64,000 bases of DNA from Brevundimonas nasdae (lineage in GTDB: Bacteria; Pseudomonadota; Alphaproteobacteria; Caulobacterales; Caulobacteraceae). The first letter of the stretch is position 1; each line of letters begins with the position of its first letter. Below are positions 44,376-53,017 of the stretch, one piece after another. The stretch is from positions 1 through 64,000 of the forward strand of contig NZ_JAEPWN010000008.1 of assembly GCF_016654005.1 (NCBI RefSeq), read 5' to 3'. The translations under genes and the position numbers were made by a program. The notes under the pieces were generated by a model. The model was given only the letters and a program-made list of their open reading frames with translations, did no database searches and had not been told where the DNA came from.

Positions 44376-45341
44376 TCAGTGCTCGGCCAGGGCGTAGATG
44401 GCGATCTGGTCGGCGCTTCTTTCGACCCGGATCGGCAGATAGTCGTCCAGCTTGTCGAGCACGGTCGCCTCGTCCGCCACCTTGAGCGCTCCGGTGAAAC
44501 GCAGGGACGTGGCGGTCGGCATCACCACGACGGGCTTTTCGAAATAGCGGGACATATCCGCAGCCACCTCGCCCAGGGGGCGATCCTGATAGACGAGGAC
44601 GCCATGACGCCAGGCGAAAGCGCGAGTGGGGTCCACTTCGGACACGTCGGCGGGGGCCTTTCGCAACTGGTTCAACTGCTGACCGGCGGCCAGGTGGAAG
44701 TCGGCGTCCTGGCCGGTGGTGGAGACGGCGACGGCCCCGCGCGCGACGCTGACGCGGAACATGTCATCGTGGCTGACCATGTCGAAGGCGGTGCCGAGCA
44801 CGCGGACGGAGCGATGGCCCGAGCGGACTTCGAACGGGCGTGACGGATCATGGGCGACATCGAAGGCGGCCTCGCCTTCCTTCAGCACCACGGAACGCTT
44901 GTTGCGGCCCAAGCGCACGCGGATGTCGGTGGCCCGGTTCAGATAGATGCGCGACCCATCCTCCAGATCAATCGTCATCGGCGTCTCATCAGCGCTGTAG
45001 GACTGAGACGTGGCCATTTCGATCAGTTGCGGCGACAGGCCCGCCGTCAGCGCCAGGGCCGCCGCCACGCCCGCACCGCGCATGAAGCTGCGGCGACGCC
45101 AGAGCGGGGGCGTGTCGTCATTGGCGGGCTTGATCGCGAGAGGCGTCTGATCCGTGACCGCCCAGGCCTGTTCGACCAGGGCATAGGCGCGTCGGTGGGC
45201 GCCGTCCGCTTCCAGCCAATCCTGGAACGACAGCCACTGATCTTCGGTCGCCGCCTCGTCCTGAAGCTGGACGAACCAGGTCAGGGCGCGTTCACGAATA
45301 TCGGGTCGGATCTCGGTCGGGACTTCGGAATGCGTCGTCAT
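44376..45341 (-). CDS. FecR-type anti-sigma/sensor protein
   Basis: A 321-residue protein with the FecR layout: cytosolic N-terminal DUF4880-like region (ALTWFVQLQDEAATEDQWLSFQDWL), one membrane segment (FMRGAGVAAALALTAGLSP) and a periplasmic FecR domain (TIDLEDGSRIYLNRATDIRV; VRVLGTAFDM; GVLVYQDRPLGEVAADMSRY). The ATG at 45341 begins the usual family N-terminus. It holds and activates the ECF sigma factor encoded 106 bp upstream. No TonB receptor gene lies next to the pair. Confidence 0.9.
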   Translation of the reverse strand: MTTHSEVPTEIRPDIRERALTWFVQLQDEAATEDQWLSFQDWLEADGAHRRAYALVEQAWAVTDQTPLAIKPANDDTPPLWRRRSFMRGAGVAAALALTAGLSPQLIEMATSQSYSADETPMTIDLEDGSRIYLNRATDIRVRLGRNKRSVVLKEGEAAFDVAHDPSRPFEVRSGHRSVRVLGTAFDMVSHDDMFRVSVARGAVAVSTTGQDADFHLAAGQQLNQLRKAPADVSEVDPTRAFAWRHGVLVYQDRPLGEVAADMSRYFEKPVVVMPTATSLRFTGALKVADEATVLDKLDDYLPIRVERSADQIAIYALAEH

Positions 45342-45447
45342 TTCACCACCCCCTCCAGTCGCCAAGACCATGGGCCATGACGACAAGACGGCGCCGCGCC
45401 GCGACCACCACCGCGATTTTTTGCATTTTGTGGCGAAAAAGGGTCCA

Positions 45448-45969
45448 TCACCGCTCCAGTTTCTCGGTGATGGCGCGCAGGGCGTCCATCATGTGCTTCT
45501 CGACAGAACTGCGCGAGATGCCCAGCCGGGCGGCGACTTCGGCATGGCTGACGCCATCAAACTTGTGCAGGCGGAAGATGCTCTGGGTGCGCGCGGGCAG
45601 CTTCTGGACGACGCGCACGATACGCTCCAGACGGTCGCGGTCGATGACGATGGCTTCGGGGGAGGGCGCGCCGTCGGCCTCGGGCGTGACGCCTTCGACA
45701 TGGGCGGCGTCGCGCCAGGCGGTGTCGCGCTGGCGTGATCTCTGCCATCCGCGCCAGCGGTCGATCAGCAGGTTGGACGCCAGTCGGTACAGATAGGCGC
45801 GCGGGTTCTGCACCTGGGCCTGTTCGGCGTCCAGGGCAATGACCTTGAGGTACAGTTCCTGGACCAGATCCTCGACATCCGCCTCCGCCCCCAGGCGGCT
45901 CTGGAAAAACCGCGTCATCGCCTGTCGCTGCAGGAGATAGGTTTCAACGAGCGTTGGCGGAGAGGTCAT
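45448..45969 (-). CDS. ECF sigma factor, FecI-like
   Basis: A 173-residue sigma-70 family protein with region 2 (FFQSRLGAEADVEDLVQELY; NPRAYLYRLASNLLIDRWR) and region 4 (LPARTQSIFRLHKFDGVSHAE; VAARLGISRSSVEKHMMDAL). This is the pattern of iron-starvation FecI sigma factors. The ATG at 45969 gives the typical length. It is divergent from the large aminotransferase operon. It probably directs transcription of fecR-cfa or distant targets. Confidence 0.9.
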   Translation of the reverse strand: MTSPPTLVETYLLQRQAMTRFFQSRLGAEADVEDLVQELYLKVIALDAEQAQVQNPRAYLYRLASNLLIDRWRGWQRSRQRDTAWRDAAHVEGVTPEADGAPSPEAIVIDRDRLERIVRVVQKLPARTQSIFRLHKFDGVSHAEVAARLGISRSSVEKHMMDALRAITEKLER

Positions 45970-46136
45970 CACGGCCTGATCGGATGCTGGGACTGACACG
46001 CGTCCTCTGATCCCGGGCCACGTCGATGATGCGTCGTTGCGCTTCTCATGCCGCGTAGAAATTTTTGAGGCAAGTCGCCGTGCGCGTCGTCTTCCGAACA
46101 TACCGCATGATCGCGGTCGAAACGCGAGCTTAGTGG

Positions 46137-46805
46137 ATGCGTATCTTCTGCGACTTCGACGGGACAATCAGTCGAAGCGACACGACGGATTTCGTGCTGA
46201 CCGCCCTGGCGGACCCCGCCTGGCATGAGATTGAAGCCCGCTGGGAATCCGGCGAAATCGACGCTGCGGAATGCATGCGTCTTCAGGTCGCCATGATCGG
46301 CGGTTCGGAGACTGACCTGAATACGGTGCTGGATCGTGTCGAACTGGACCCGCATTTCAAGAATTTCGTCCTCTGGGCCGAGGCGAACGGCCACCCGATC
46401 ACCATTCTAAGCGACGGTGTGAACCATTTCATCAAACGCCTGCTGACGCGCGAGGGGCTGGGCCGTTTGCCGGTCTTCGCCAATGTGCTGGCAGGGCAAG
46501 CGGGCGCCTGGGCGCTGGAGCAGCCGTGGATGCGCGCGGGCTGCGCCGGGGGCTCGGGGGTCTGCAAATGCGAGGTCGTCCGCACGACGGCGACCGAGAC
46601 CCAGGGCCCGGTGGTCTTTGTCGGCGACGGCCGTTCCGACTTCTGTGTCTCGGCCAAGGTCGACATCCTCTTCGCCAAGCATCGTTTGGCCGAGTACGCC
46701 GCTGCGCGCGGCGCAGAATTTCTCCCCTACGAAACCTTCGCGGATGTGACCGCGACGCTGAACGGTTTTGCGGCCGTCCCGGCGAAACAGGCCTGCGCGG
46801 TCTGA
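46137..46805 (+). CDS. HAD-family phosphatase (MtnX/SerB-like)
   Basis: A 222-residue HAD-IB type phosphatase. Motif I DFDGTISRSD has the nucleophile Asp6 and general acid Asp8; motif II ITILSDG; motif IV VVFVGDGRSDF. It resembles the MtnX-like group of small-molecule phosphatases. The aminotransferase starts 16 bp downstream, so it leads the operon. A phosphorylated precursor in an amine-compound pathway is a natural substrate, but which one is unknown. Confidence 0.85.
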   Translation: MRIFCDFDGTISRSDTTDFVLTALADPAWHEIEARWESGEIDAAECMRLQVAMIGGSETDLNTVLDRVELDPHFKNFVLWAEANGHPITILSDGVNHFIKRLLTREGLGRLPVFANVLAGQAGAWALEQPWMRAGCAGGSGVCKCEVVRTTATETQGPVVFVGDGRSDFCVSAKVDILFAKHRLAEYAAARGAEFLPYETFADVTATLNGFAAVPAKQACAV

Positions 46806-46820
46806 CAACGGAAGCTGAGT

Positions 46821-48224
46821 ATGCACGACAAGATACTATCCCCCGTCGCACCGGTCGATGAAGCTGAACTGCGCCGTCTGGAAGCCGAATACTGCTCCTA
46901 CGGCGACACCGTCCACTACATGGAGGAACCCAAGTTCTTCGACGGGTGCGAAGGCTCCTACATGTACGATGCCGAGGGCCGTCAGTTCCTCGACCTGCAG
47001 ATGTGGTACTCGGCGGTCAACTTCGGCTATCGCAACCCGCGCCTGAACGCCGTGGCCCACCGCCAGCTGGACACCCTGCCGCAGGTCGCCTCGCAGTATC
47101 TGCACCGCGAGAAGGTCGAGTTGGCCGCGATGATCGCCCAGGACATGGAGCGCAAGTTCGGCCGCAAGGGCCGCGTTCACTTCAACGTCGGCGGCGCACA
47201 GGCGGTCGAGGACTCGTTGAAGCTGGTCCGCAACGCTTCGAACGGCAAACAACTGATGTTCGCCTTTGAGGGAGGCTATCACGGGCGCACCCTGGGCGCC
47301 TCGGCGATCACCTCGTCGTACCGCTATCGCCGTCGCTTCGGCCACTTCAGCGACCGCGCCCAGTTCATCGAATTCCCGTACCACTTCCGCGGCCCCAAGG
47401 GCATGACGAAGGAAGAATACGGCCACTACTGCGTGCAGAAGTTCGCCCGCCTGTTCGAGACCGAATACAACGGCGTGCTGGACATCAAGACCGGCGAGGC
47501 GGAATACGCCGCCTTCTACATCGAGCCTATTCAGGGCACCGGCGGCTATGTGATCCCGCCGCCCAACTTCTTCATCGAACTGAAGAAGGTTCTGGACCAG
47601 CACGGCATCAAGCTGGTGGTCGATGAAATCCAGATGGGCATGTACCGGACCGGCAAGCTGTGGTCGATCGAGCATTTCGGCGTGCAGCCGGACGTGCTGG
47701 TCTTCGGCAAGGCCCTGACCAACGGTCTGAACCCGCTGTCGGGCGTCTGGGCGCGCGAAGAACTGATCAATCCGGGCATCTTCCCTCCCGGCTCGACCCA
47801 TTCGACCTTCAACTCCAACCCGCTGGGCACGTCAGTGGCGCTGGAAGCCCTGAAGATGACGTCGGAAGTCGATTACGGCGCGGCCGTGATGGAGAAGGGC
47901 GCCTACTTCCTGAAGGGTCTGCAGGAGCTTCAGAAGCGCTGGCCCCAGATCGGCGACGTCGACGGCCTGGGCCTGGCTCTGCGCTGCGAGATTTGCCAGG
48001 AAGACGGCTTCACGCCGAACAAGGCCCTGCTGGACCTGATGGCAGACGAAGGCATGAAGGGTGATCTGGTCGCCAAGAGCGGCACCTACGGCCTGATCCT
48101 GGACGTCGGCGGCTATTACAAGAACGTCATCACCCTGGCCCCGTCGCTGGAGATCACTCACGAAGAGATCGATCTGGCGATCGAGCTTCTGGACATCCTG
48201 CTGCGTCGCTGCACGGCGGCCTGA
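46821..48224 (+). CDS. Class III aminotransferase
   Basis: A 467-residue PLP enzyme: GGAQAVEDSLKLVRNASNGK, FEGGYHGRTLGASAITSS, AAFYIEPIQGTGGYVIPPP, LVVDEIQMGMYRTGKLW, with the Schiff-base Lys297 in VFGKALTNGLNPLSG. The family moves an amino group between omega-amino compounds and keto or aldehyde partners. It is followed after 8 bp by the arginase-fold gene. Substrate not deducible. Confidence 0.88.
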   Translation: MHDKILSPVAPVDEAELRRLEAEYCSYGDTVHYMEEPKFFDGCEGSYMYDAEGRQFLDLQMWYSAVNFGYRNPRLNAVAHRQLDTLPQVASQYLHREKVELAAMIAQDMERKFGRKGRVHFNVGGAQAVEDSLKLVRNASNGKQLMFAFEGGYHGRTLGASAITSSYRYRRRFGHFSDRAQFIEFPYHFRGPKGMTKEEYGHYCVQKFARLFETEYNGVLDIKTGEAEYAAFYIEPIQGTGGYVIPPPNFFIELKKVLDQHGIKLVVDEIQMGMYRTGKLWSIEHFGVQPDVLVFGKALTNGLNPLSGVWAREELINPGIFPPGSTHSTFNSNPLGTSVALEALKMTSEVDYGAAVMEKGAYFLKGLQELQKRWPQIGDVDGLGLALRCEICQEDGFTPNKALLDLMADEGMKGDLVAKSGTYGLILDVGGYYKNVITLAPSLEITHEEIDLAIELLDILLRRCTAA

Positions 48225-48232
48225 GACGGGTC

Positions 48233-49150
48233 GTGCGTCCGGTCCTGCTGCATCTCGACGACGCCCTGACGTCGCAAACGGCGTTGGAGGGGCGTGTCCT
48301 CTCTGACGGCGGGCGGTCTGTGGACTGCCGCGACCTGGGGCTGTCGGTTCGTCTGTGGGGGCGTCCTGCGTCCCTGCAGGCGCTGGAGGACCGGGTGCGC
48401 GCCGGACTGGGCGATGACGCCCGGCCGCTGTTGACCTTCATGGGGTCAGGCGATTTCCACCACGTCAGCGCCTTGCTGGTGCGTCTGGCCAGCGAACGCG
48501 CGTCGGAAGAGGCGATCACCGTCGTCCACTTTGACAACCACCCCGACTGGGTGCGGTATCAGAACGGCCTGCACTGTGGGTCGTGGGTGGCGACGGCGGC
48601 GCGGCTGCCGTCGGTCAGGAAGGTCATCACCATGGGCGTGTGCAGCAGCGACATTCTGCCCCCTGGCTCGAAAGAGGGCGACGCCTCCCTGATCCAGGAT
48701 GGGGTGCTGGAGCTGTACGCCCATGCCGCGCCGGGCGGCGGCGCTCTGGACCTGTTCGGCAGGGAATTCGCCACCATCCAGTCTCTGGGCGAAGACGGTT
48801 TCGCCGACTTCCTGGCGACCCGGATCGAGACGGAAAGCCTCTACATCACCATCGACAAGGACGTGCTGCGTCCCGACGATGCGGCGACCAACTGGGATCA
48901 GGGGCAGATGACCCTGGCCTATCTGCAGCGCCTGCTGGCGGTGGCGGCCAGGGGGCGTCGTCTGGTCGGGGCAGATGTGATCGGCGACTGGTCGCACCCG
49001 CGCTATGGCGGCGGCGGTCTGGCGCCCCTGCTGAAGAAGGGCGAGGCCCTGCTGGACCAGCCCTGGTCCGCGCCATCGGTCGAGGCGCGCGCGCATAATC
49101 AGGCGGTGAACCTGAGCCTGTATGAGACCCTGCAGGAGCTGGCGGCATGA
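48233..49150 (+). CDS. Arginase/agmatinase-fold (ureohydrolase-like) protein
   Basis: A 305-residue protein with the ureohydrolase metal-ligand pattern: GSGDFHH (His76/77), FDNHPDW (Asp101, His103, Asp105) and ITIDKDVL (Asp208, Asp210), so a two-metal site looks intact. The overall sequence is far from classic arginase or agmatinase (no GGDHS), and it lacks recognisable guanidino-substrate loops. It probably cleaves an amidino, formimino or amide bond. The GTG at 48233 is the start; its stop overlaps the next start as ATGA. Confidence 0.75.
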   Translation: MRPVLLHLDDALTSQTALEGRVLSDGGRSVDCRDLGLSVRLWGRPASLQALEDRVRAGLGDDARPLLTFMGSGDFHHVSALLVRLASERASEEAITVVHFDNHPDWVRYQNGLHCGSWVATAARLPSVRKVITMGVCSSDILPPGSKEGDASLIQDGVLELYAHAAPGGGALDLFGREFATIQSLGEDGFADFLATRIETESLYITIDKDVLRPDDAATNWDQGQMTLAYLQRLLAVAARGRRLVGADVIGDWSHPRYGGGGLAPLLKKGEALLDQPWSAPSVEARAHNQAVNLSLYETLQELAA

Positions 49151-49509
49151 ACGTCACCGCCCTGTCGTTCGTTTTGATCGCGGCCTGCGTCGCCGCCGAA
49201 ATCTTCCACGAAGTGGCCTTCAAGGTCGCAGCCAACAGGGCGGGCGACAGCGACCACTATGTCCGCGATGTCGCGCGCCAGCCGTGGATGTGGTTCGGCA
49301 TGCTGTTGTGGGCGATCCAGACCGGCCTCTGGATTGTAGTGCTGCAGTCTGTGCCGCTGGTCGTGGCCTTTCCCCTGATGACGCTGTCCTACGCCGGGGT
49401 TCCGGCGGCCAGCGCCCTGTTCCTGCATGAACGGATGTCGAAACAGCAGATCATCGGCGCCATGCTGATCCTGGGCGGCGTCCTGTGCGTCGGCGCGACC
49501 GCCGCATGA
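49147..49509 (+). CDS. SMR-type small membrane transporter (first of two)
   Basis: A 120-residue protein with four membrane helices. Glu18 in AAEIFHEVAFKVA aligns with the proton/substrate-binding Glu14 of EmrE. Helix 3-4 sequence VVAFPLMTLSYAGVPAASALFL and IIGAMLILGGVLCVGA is typical of SMR/DMT half-transporters, which work as dimers. It sits between the arginase-fold and hydrolase genes with 4-bp overlaps on both sides. It may export a cationic product or pair with the second SMR-like protein at 51483. Confidence 0.75.
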   Translation: MNVTALSFVLIAACVAAEIFHEVAFKVAANRAGDSDHYVRDVARQPWMWFGMLLWAIQTGLWIVVLQSVPLVVAFPLMTLSYAGVPAASALFLHERMSKQQIIGAMLILGGVLCVGATAA

Positions 49510-50381
49510 CCCTATCCAACAAGAGGCCCCTTATGGGACGCGAGACCGCCATTCAGGACCGCAGCTTTTCCGCCAGCGCCGGGAACGGCAAGGGTGTTCT
49601 GTTGCTGCATGGCATGACCGGCGCGCCGGGCGAGATGAAACCTCTGGCCAAGCGGCTGAAGCGTCGCGGTTTTGACTATTCCTGCCCGCAGCTGGCGGGT
49701 CACGGCGGCACCGAAAAAGACCTGCTGAAGACCGACTGGCGCGACTGGCTGGACAGCGCCCGCACGGCCTATGAGAAGTTCGCGCGTGAGGTGGACGAGG
49801 TCCATGTCGCGGGCATCTGCGCAGGCGGCGCCCTGGGCTTGCTGCTGGCGTCAGAAGTGCCCGAAATCCGCAGCGCGGCTGTCTATTCGATGACGTTCGA
49901 ATATGATGGCTGGAACATGCCGCGTTGGGCCATGGGCGCGCCGCTGATCCAGCTGGTCGCCAACCTTCCGGGCGTGCGTCACATCCCGATCAACGAGCCG
50001 TCGCCGTTCGGTCTGAAGGACGAGCGCCTGCGCGCCATGGCCGCCAACGCCGCCGATGGCCTGATCGACGGGGCCATCGACATCATGCCGCTGGGCGCCC
50101 TGTATCAGCTGTATCGGCTGGGCCGTCGGGTCGAGGTGAAGGGACCGTCGATCACCACCCCGACCCTGATCCTGCACGCATCGGAAGATGACATGAGCAG
50201 CCCCAAGAACGCCAAGCGGCTGCAGGCCTGCCTCGCGGGCGAGACGGAGCTGCACTATCTGAACGACAGTTTCCACATGATCCACGTCGACCGGGAACGC
50301 GATCTGGTCGCCGAGTTGAGCGCGGACTTCTTCGCCCGTCACAGCGCCACCGCCTCGGTGCGCGAGGTGGTGGATGCCTGA
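49506..50381 (+). CDS. Alpha/beta hydrolase with a Cys nucleophile (GxCxG)
   Basis: A 291-residue alpha/beta-hydrolase: oxyanion region VLLLHGMTGAPGEM, nucleophile elbow VAGICAGGALGLLL with Cys105 where esterases have Ser, acidic residue in LILHASEDDMSSPKN, and His257 in NDSFHMIHVD. Cys at this site occurs in dienelactone hydrolase and PHA synthase, so acyl transfer or thioester chemistry is possible. The ATG at 49506 overlaps the previous stop; 49533 is an alternative. It overlaps the next gene by 8 bp. Confidence 0.78.
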   Translation: MTLSNKRPLMGRETAIQDRSFSASAGNGKGVLLLHGMTGAPGEMKPLAKRLKRRGFDYSCPQLAGHGGTEKDLLKTDWRDWLDSARTAYEKFAREVDEVHVAGICAGGALGLLLASEVPEIRSAAVYSMTFEYDGWNMPRWAMGAPLIQLVANLPGVRHIPINEPSPFGLKDERLRAMAANAADGLIDGAIDIMPLGALYQLYRLGRRVEVKGPSITTPTLILHASEDDMSSPKNAKRLQACLAGETELHYLNDSFHMIHVDRERDLVAELSADFFARHSATASVREVVDA

Positions 50382-51486
50382 TGCGCGCATAGTTTCGTCA
50401 ATCGTCGAGATTGGCCGCGAGGCCTGGGACCGGCTGTTCGTCGGCGAGGTCGAGGCCTACGACTATCTGCTGACGGTCGAGCGCGCGGGTCTGTCAGGTT
50501 TCGAATACCGTTATCTGGTGGTCGAGGAGGCGGGACGGGTGCTGGCGGGCGCGCCGATGTTCGTCACCACCTATCCGTTGGACACCACCCTGGCGGCGTC
50601 GGGACGCAAGGTCGTCGAGGGCGCGCGCAAGGTGTTTCCGGGCCTGCTGACGCTGCGTCTGGCCTGCCTGGGATCGCCCTGCACGGAAGGCCTGCCGCTG
50701 GGTTTCGCCGCCGAGGTGGACCAGACGCAAAAGCCCGTTCTGCTGCGCCTGCTGCTGGACGCCTTCGAGGCCGAGGCTGCGCGGTCGCGGTGCGGGCTGA
50801 TGGGACTGAAAGACGCATCGGAAGACCAGTATCCATTGTGGGATATGGTGGCGGGGACGCGGGATTATCGCCGGATCGCGGGCCTGCCGGTCGCGCATAT
50901 GGACATCAGCTTCGACAGCGTCGACGCCTATCTGGCCGGGCGCTCAGCCGCGACCCGCAAGGATATGCGGCGCAAGCTGCGCAACCGCGCCAAGGTGCGG
51001 GTTGAGTGGCGCAATGATCTGGACGGGGTTCTGGACCGGGTCATGGAACTGTACCGCCAGACGCTGGCGCGGGCGGACATGACCTTCGAGGACCTGACGC
51101 CCGCCTATTTTACAGGCCTGTCCGAGACGATGGGCGATCGGGTGCAGTATGTTCTCTACTGGTCCGGGGAGGAACTGCTGGCGATGAACCTGCTGCTGTC
51201 GGGCGATGATGTTCTGGTCGACAAATTCTTCGTCATGGACGGGGAGGGCGGTCGTGCGCTGGACCTGTATTTCCTCAGCTGGTTCGCCAATATCGAACAC
51301 TGCCTGCAAAACGGCATCGGTCGTTATCATGCGGGCGCAGCCGCCTATGAGGTCAAGCGGCGCCTGGGCAGCACTTTGACCGGCATGGGCCTGTATTTCC
51401 GGCACAGAAACCGCGTCCTGAACGGGGCTTTGAACCTGGCCGCGCCCCTGTTTGCGGCGGATCAAGGCGTGAAGGCGGCGGCATGA
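50374..51486 (+). CDS. GNAT/FemAB-like N-acyltransferase
   Basis: A 370-residue protein of the Acetyltransf_6/FemAB-like kind. It has two GNAT-like halves: YRYLVVEEAGRVLAGAPMFV in the first; KDMRRKLRNRAKVRVEWR, VMELYRQTLARADMTFEDL and AGAAAYEVKRRLGS in the second. Such enzymes attach acyl or aminoacyl groups to amines, including cell-envelope precursors. It lies in the middle of the operon with 4- to 8-bp overlaps on each side. It has no signal peptide. Confidence 0.72.
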   Translation: MPDARIVSSIVEIGREAWDRLFVGEVEAYDYLLTVERAGLSGFEYRYLVVEEAGRVLAGAPMFVTTYPLDTTLAASGRKVVEGARKVFPGLLTLRLACLGSPCTEGLPLGFAAEVDQTQKPVLLRLLLDAFEAEAARSRCGLMGLKDASEDQYPLWDMVAGTRDYRRIAGLPVAHMDISFDSVDAYLAGRSAATRKDMRRKLRNRAKVRVEWRNDLDGVLDRVMELYRQTLARADMTFEDLTPAYFTGLSETMGDRVQYVLYWSGEELLAMNLLLSGDDVLVDKFFVMDGEGGRALDLYFLSWFANIEHCLQNGIGRYHAGAAAYEVKRRLGSTLTGMGLYFRHRNRVLNGALNLAAPLFAADQGVKAAA

Positions 51487-51890
51487 CGATCTGGAGCCGC
51501 GAAAACGGAGATGGGCCGATCCCGCGCCGAGTGGCGCTGGTCGCCTTGTGCCTGGGCCTGCCCCTGCTGGGTCTGGGGTATCAGGTGGCGTCTAAGTTCA
51601 CCGCTATGGCGCTGGACGACAAGCCGTTCGGTCTGGACTGGATCGTCGCGGCGCTGAGCCAGCCATGGGGACCGGCCCTGCTGGTGATCGAGGTGCTGAG
51701 CCTGATCGCCTGGATGGTGGTGTTGTCCGAGATCAAGCTGAGTGCGGCCTTCCCGATGCTGGCCCTTGGCTATGTGCTGGTGATGGTGACCGGCTGGCTG
51801 GTGTTCCATGAACAACTGCACTGGCTGCAGGCTGTGGGCGGCGTGGCCATCATGGCCGGGGTCTGGATGATCGGGCGGGAGCGAGCGTGA
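51483..51890 (+). CDS. SMR/ArnE-type small membrane transporter (second of two)
   Basis: A 135-residue protein with four predicted membrane helices. In helix 1 the EmrE-type Glu is replaced: LGLGYQVASKFTAMAL. Gln near this position recalls ArnE/ArnF lipid-linked aminosugar flippases. Helix 4 is WLQAVGGVAIMAGVWMIG. Together with the Glu-containing SMR protein at 49147 it could form an asymmetric pair. Starts and stops overlap neighbours by 4 bp. Confidence 0.7.
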   Translation: MTIWSRENGDGPIPRRVALVALCLGLPLLGLGYQVASKFTAMALDDKPFGLDWIVAALSQPWGPALLVIEVLSLIAWMVVLSEIKLSAAFPMLALGYVLVMVTGWLVFHEQLHWLQAVGGVAIMAGVWMIGRERA

Positions 51891-53017
51891 AGTCGCTTGC
51901 CCTCAAAAGCCTGATCCACGACTGGCGGCGGTTCTCGCCCGCTGTGGTGGCGGTGGCCTTTTCTGGGCTGCTGGTGCTGCTTCAGGCCGCGCTGATCCTG
52001 GGCATCTTCTCTCTGTCCAGCCTGTATGTGACCAAGTCGTCGGCGGATGTCTGGATTGGTTATCCGGGCGTGCAGAGCGTCGATCTGGGCCGCCCAATCA
52101 GCGAACAGGCGGAACTGTCGGCCTGGATGCAGCCGGGGGTGAAACAGGTCGAGCCTCTGCTTTGGGGATCGGGCCAGTGGCGCACCGAGACCCAAGGGGC
52201 GGTCAACGTCTATATCGTCGGCGTGGCGCTGGATGCGCAGGCGCTGGCATTGGCGGGCACGCTGGGGGCCGAGGAACGCTCGCGTCTGGCGGAGCCGGAC
52301 ACGGTGCTGATCGACGCCGCCGATATGAACAAGCTGGATGTGGCGCCCGGCGACACCGCCGAGATCAATGGACGCCGCGTCCGCATCGTGGGCCTCACCA
52401 ATGGCCTGCGGGGTCTGGGCGGGGTCAATGTCATCGCCTCCGTGGCCACCACTCGCGCGCTTGATCCCGCAGCGGCGCCCAAGGGTCGCGTGGGCTATGT
52501 GCTGGCGCGGTTCGATACGCCCGAGAACGTAGCCGCCGCGACCAAGGCGCTTAACTTGGTCGGCAAGCGCGCCGGGTTCGAGGCCATGCAGGCCGACGCC
52601 TTTGCGGACCGCAGCACCCTCTACTGGCTGGCGGAATCGGGGGCGGGCATCGCCTTCATCTTCGGCAGCATCGTCGCCGTCGCCGTCGCCGTCATCATCA
52701 CCAGCCAGACCCTGACCGCCGCCGTCGTCGGGTCGATCCGCGAATACGCCGCCCTGCGCGCCCTGGGGTTCTCCATGGGATCGCTGCGCGCCATCGTGCT
52801 GGAGCAGAGCGCCTGGGTTGGCGTCGCCGGCCTGGCGGCGGCGGGCGTCATGACACTGTTGCTGGCTGCGGTGGCGCGGACCCAAGGCGTCCCCATCGTG
52901 CTGTCCCTGCCCATGATGGCGGGCGCAGGCATCCTCATCATCCTGGTGGCCCTGGGATCCGGCGCCTGGGCGCTGCGACGCGTGGGCAAGGCCGATCCCG
53001 CGAGCTTGCTGCTATGA
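51887..53017 (+). CDS. ABC exporter permease (MacB/FtsX-like)
   Basis: A 376-residue four-helix permease: first helix VAVAFSGLLVLLQAALILGIF, a large periplasmic domain (about 45-245), then three helices at the C-terminus (IAFIFGSIVAVAVAVIITSQ; SAWVGVAGLAAAGVMTLLLA; GILIILVALGSGAWAL). VGSIREYAALRALGFSMGSL is the FtsX-type coupling helix region. Partner genes for adaptor, outer-membrane channel and ATPase follow directly, giving a DevBCA/MacAB-TolC-like exporter. Confidence 0.87.
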   Translation: MKSLALKSLIHDWRRFSPAVVAVAFSGLLVLLQAALILGIFSLSSLYVTKSSADVWIGYPGVQSVDLGRPISEQAELSAWMQPGVKQVEPLLWGSGQWRTETQGAVNVYIVGVALDAQALALAGTLGAEERSRLAEPDTVLIDAADMNKLDVAPGDTAEINGRRVRIVGLTNGLRGLGGVNVIASVATTRALDPAAAPKGRVGYVLARFDTPENVAAATKALNLVGKRAGFEAMQADAFADRSTLYWLAESGAGIAFIFGSIVAVAVAVIITSQTLTAAVVGSIREYAALRALGFSMGSLRAIVLEQSAWVGVAGLAAAGVMTLLLAAVARTQGVPIVLSLPMMAGAGILIILVALGSGAWALRRVGKADPASLLL

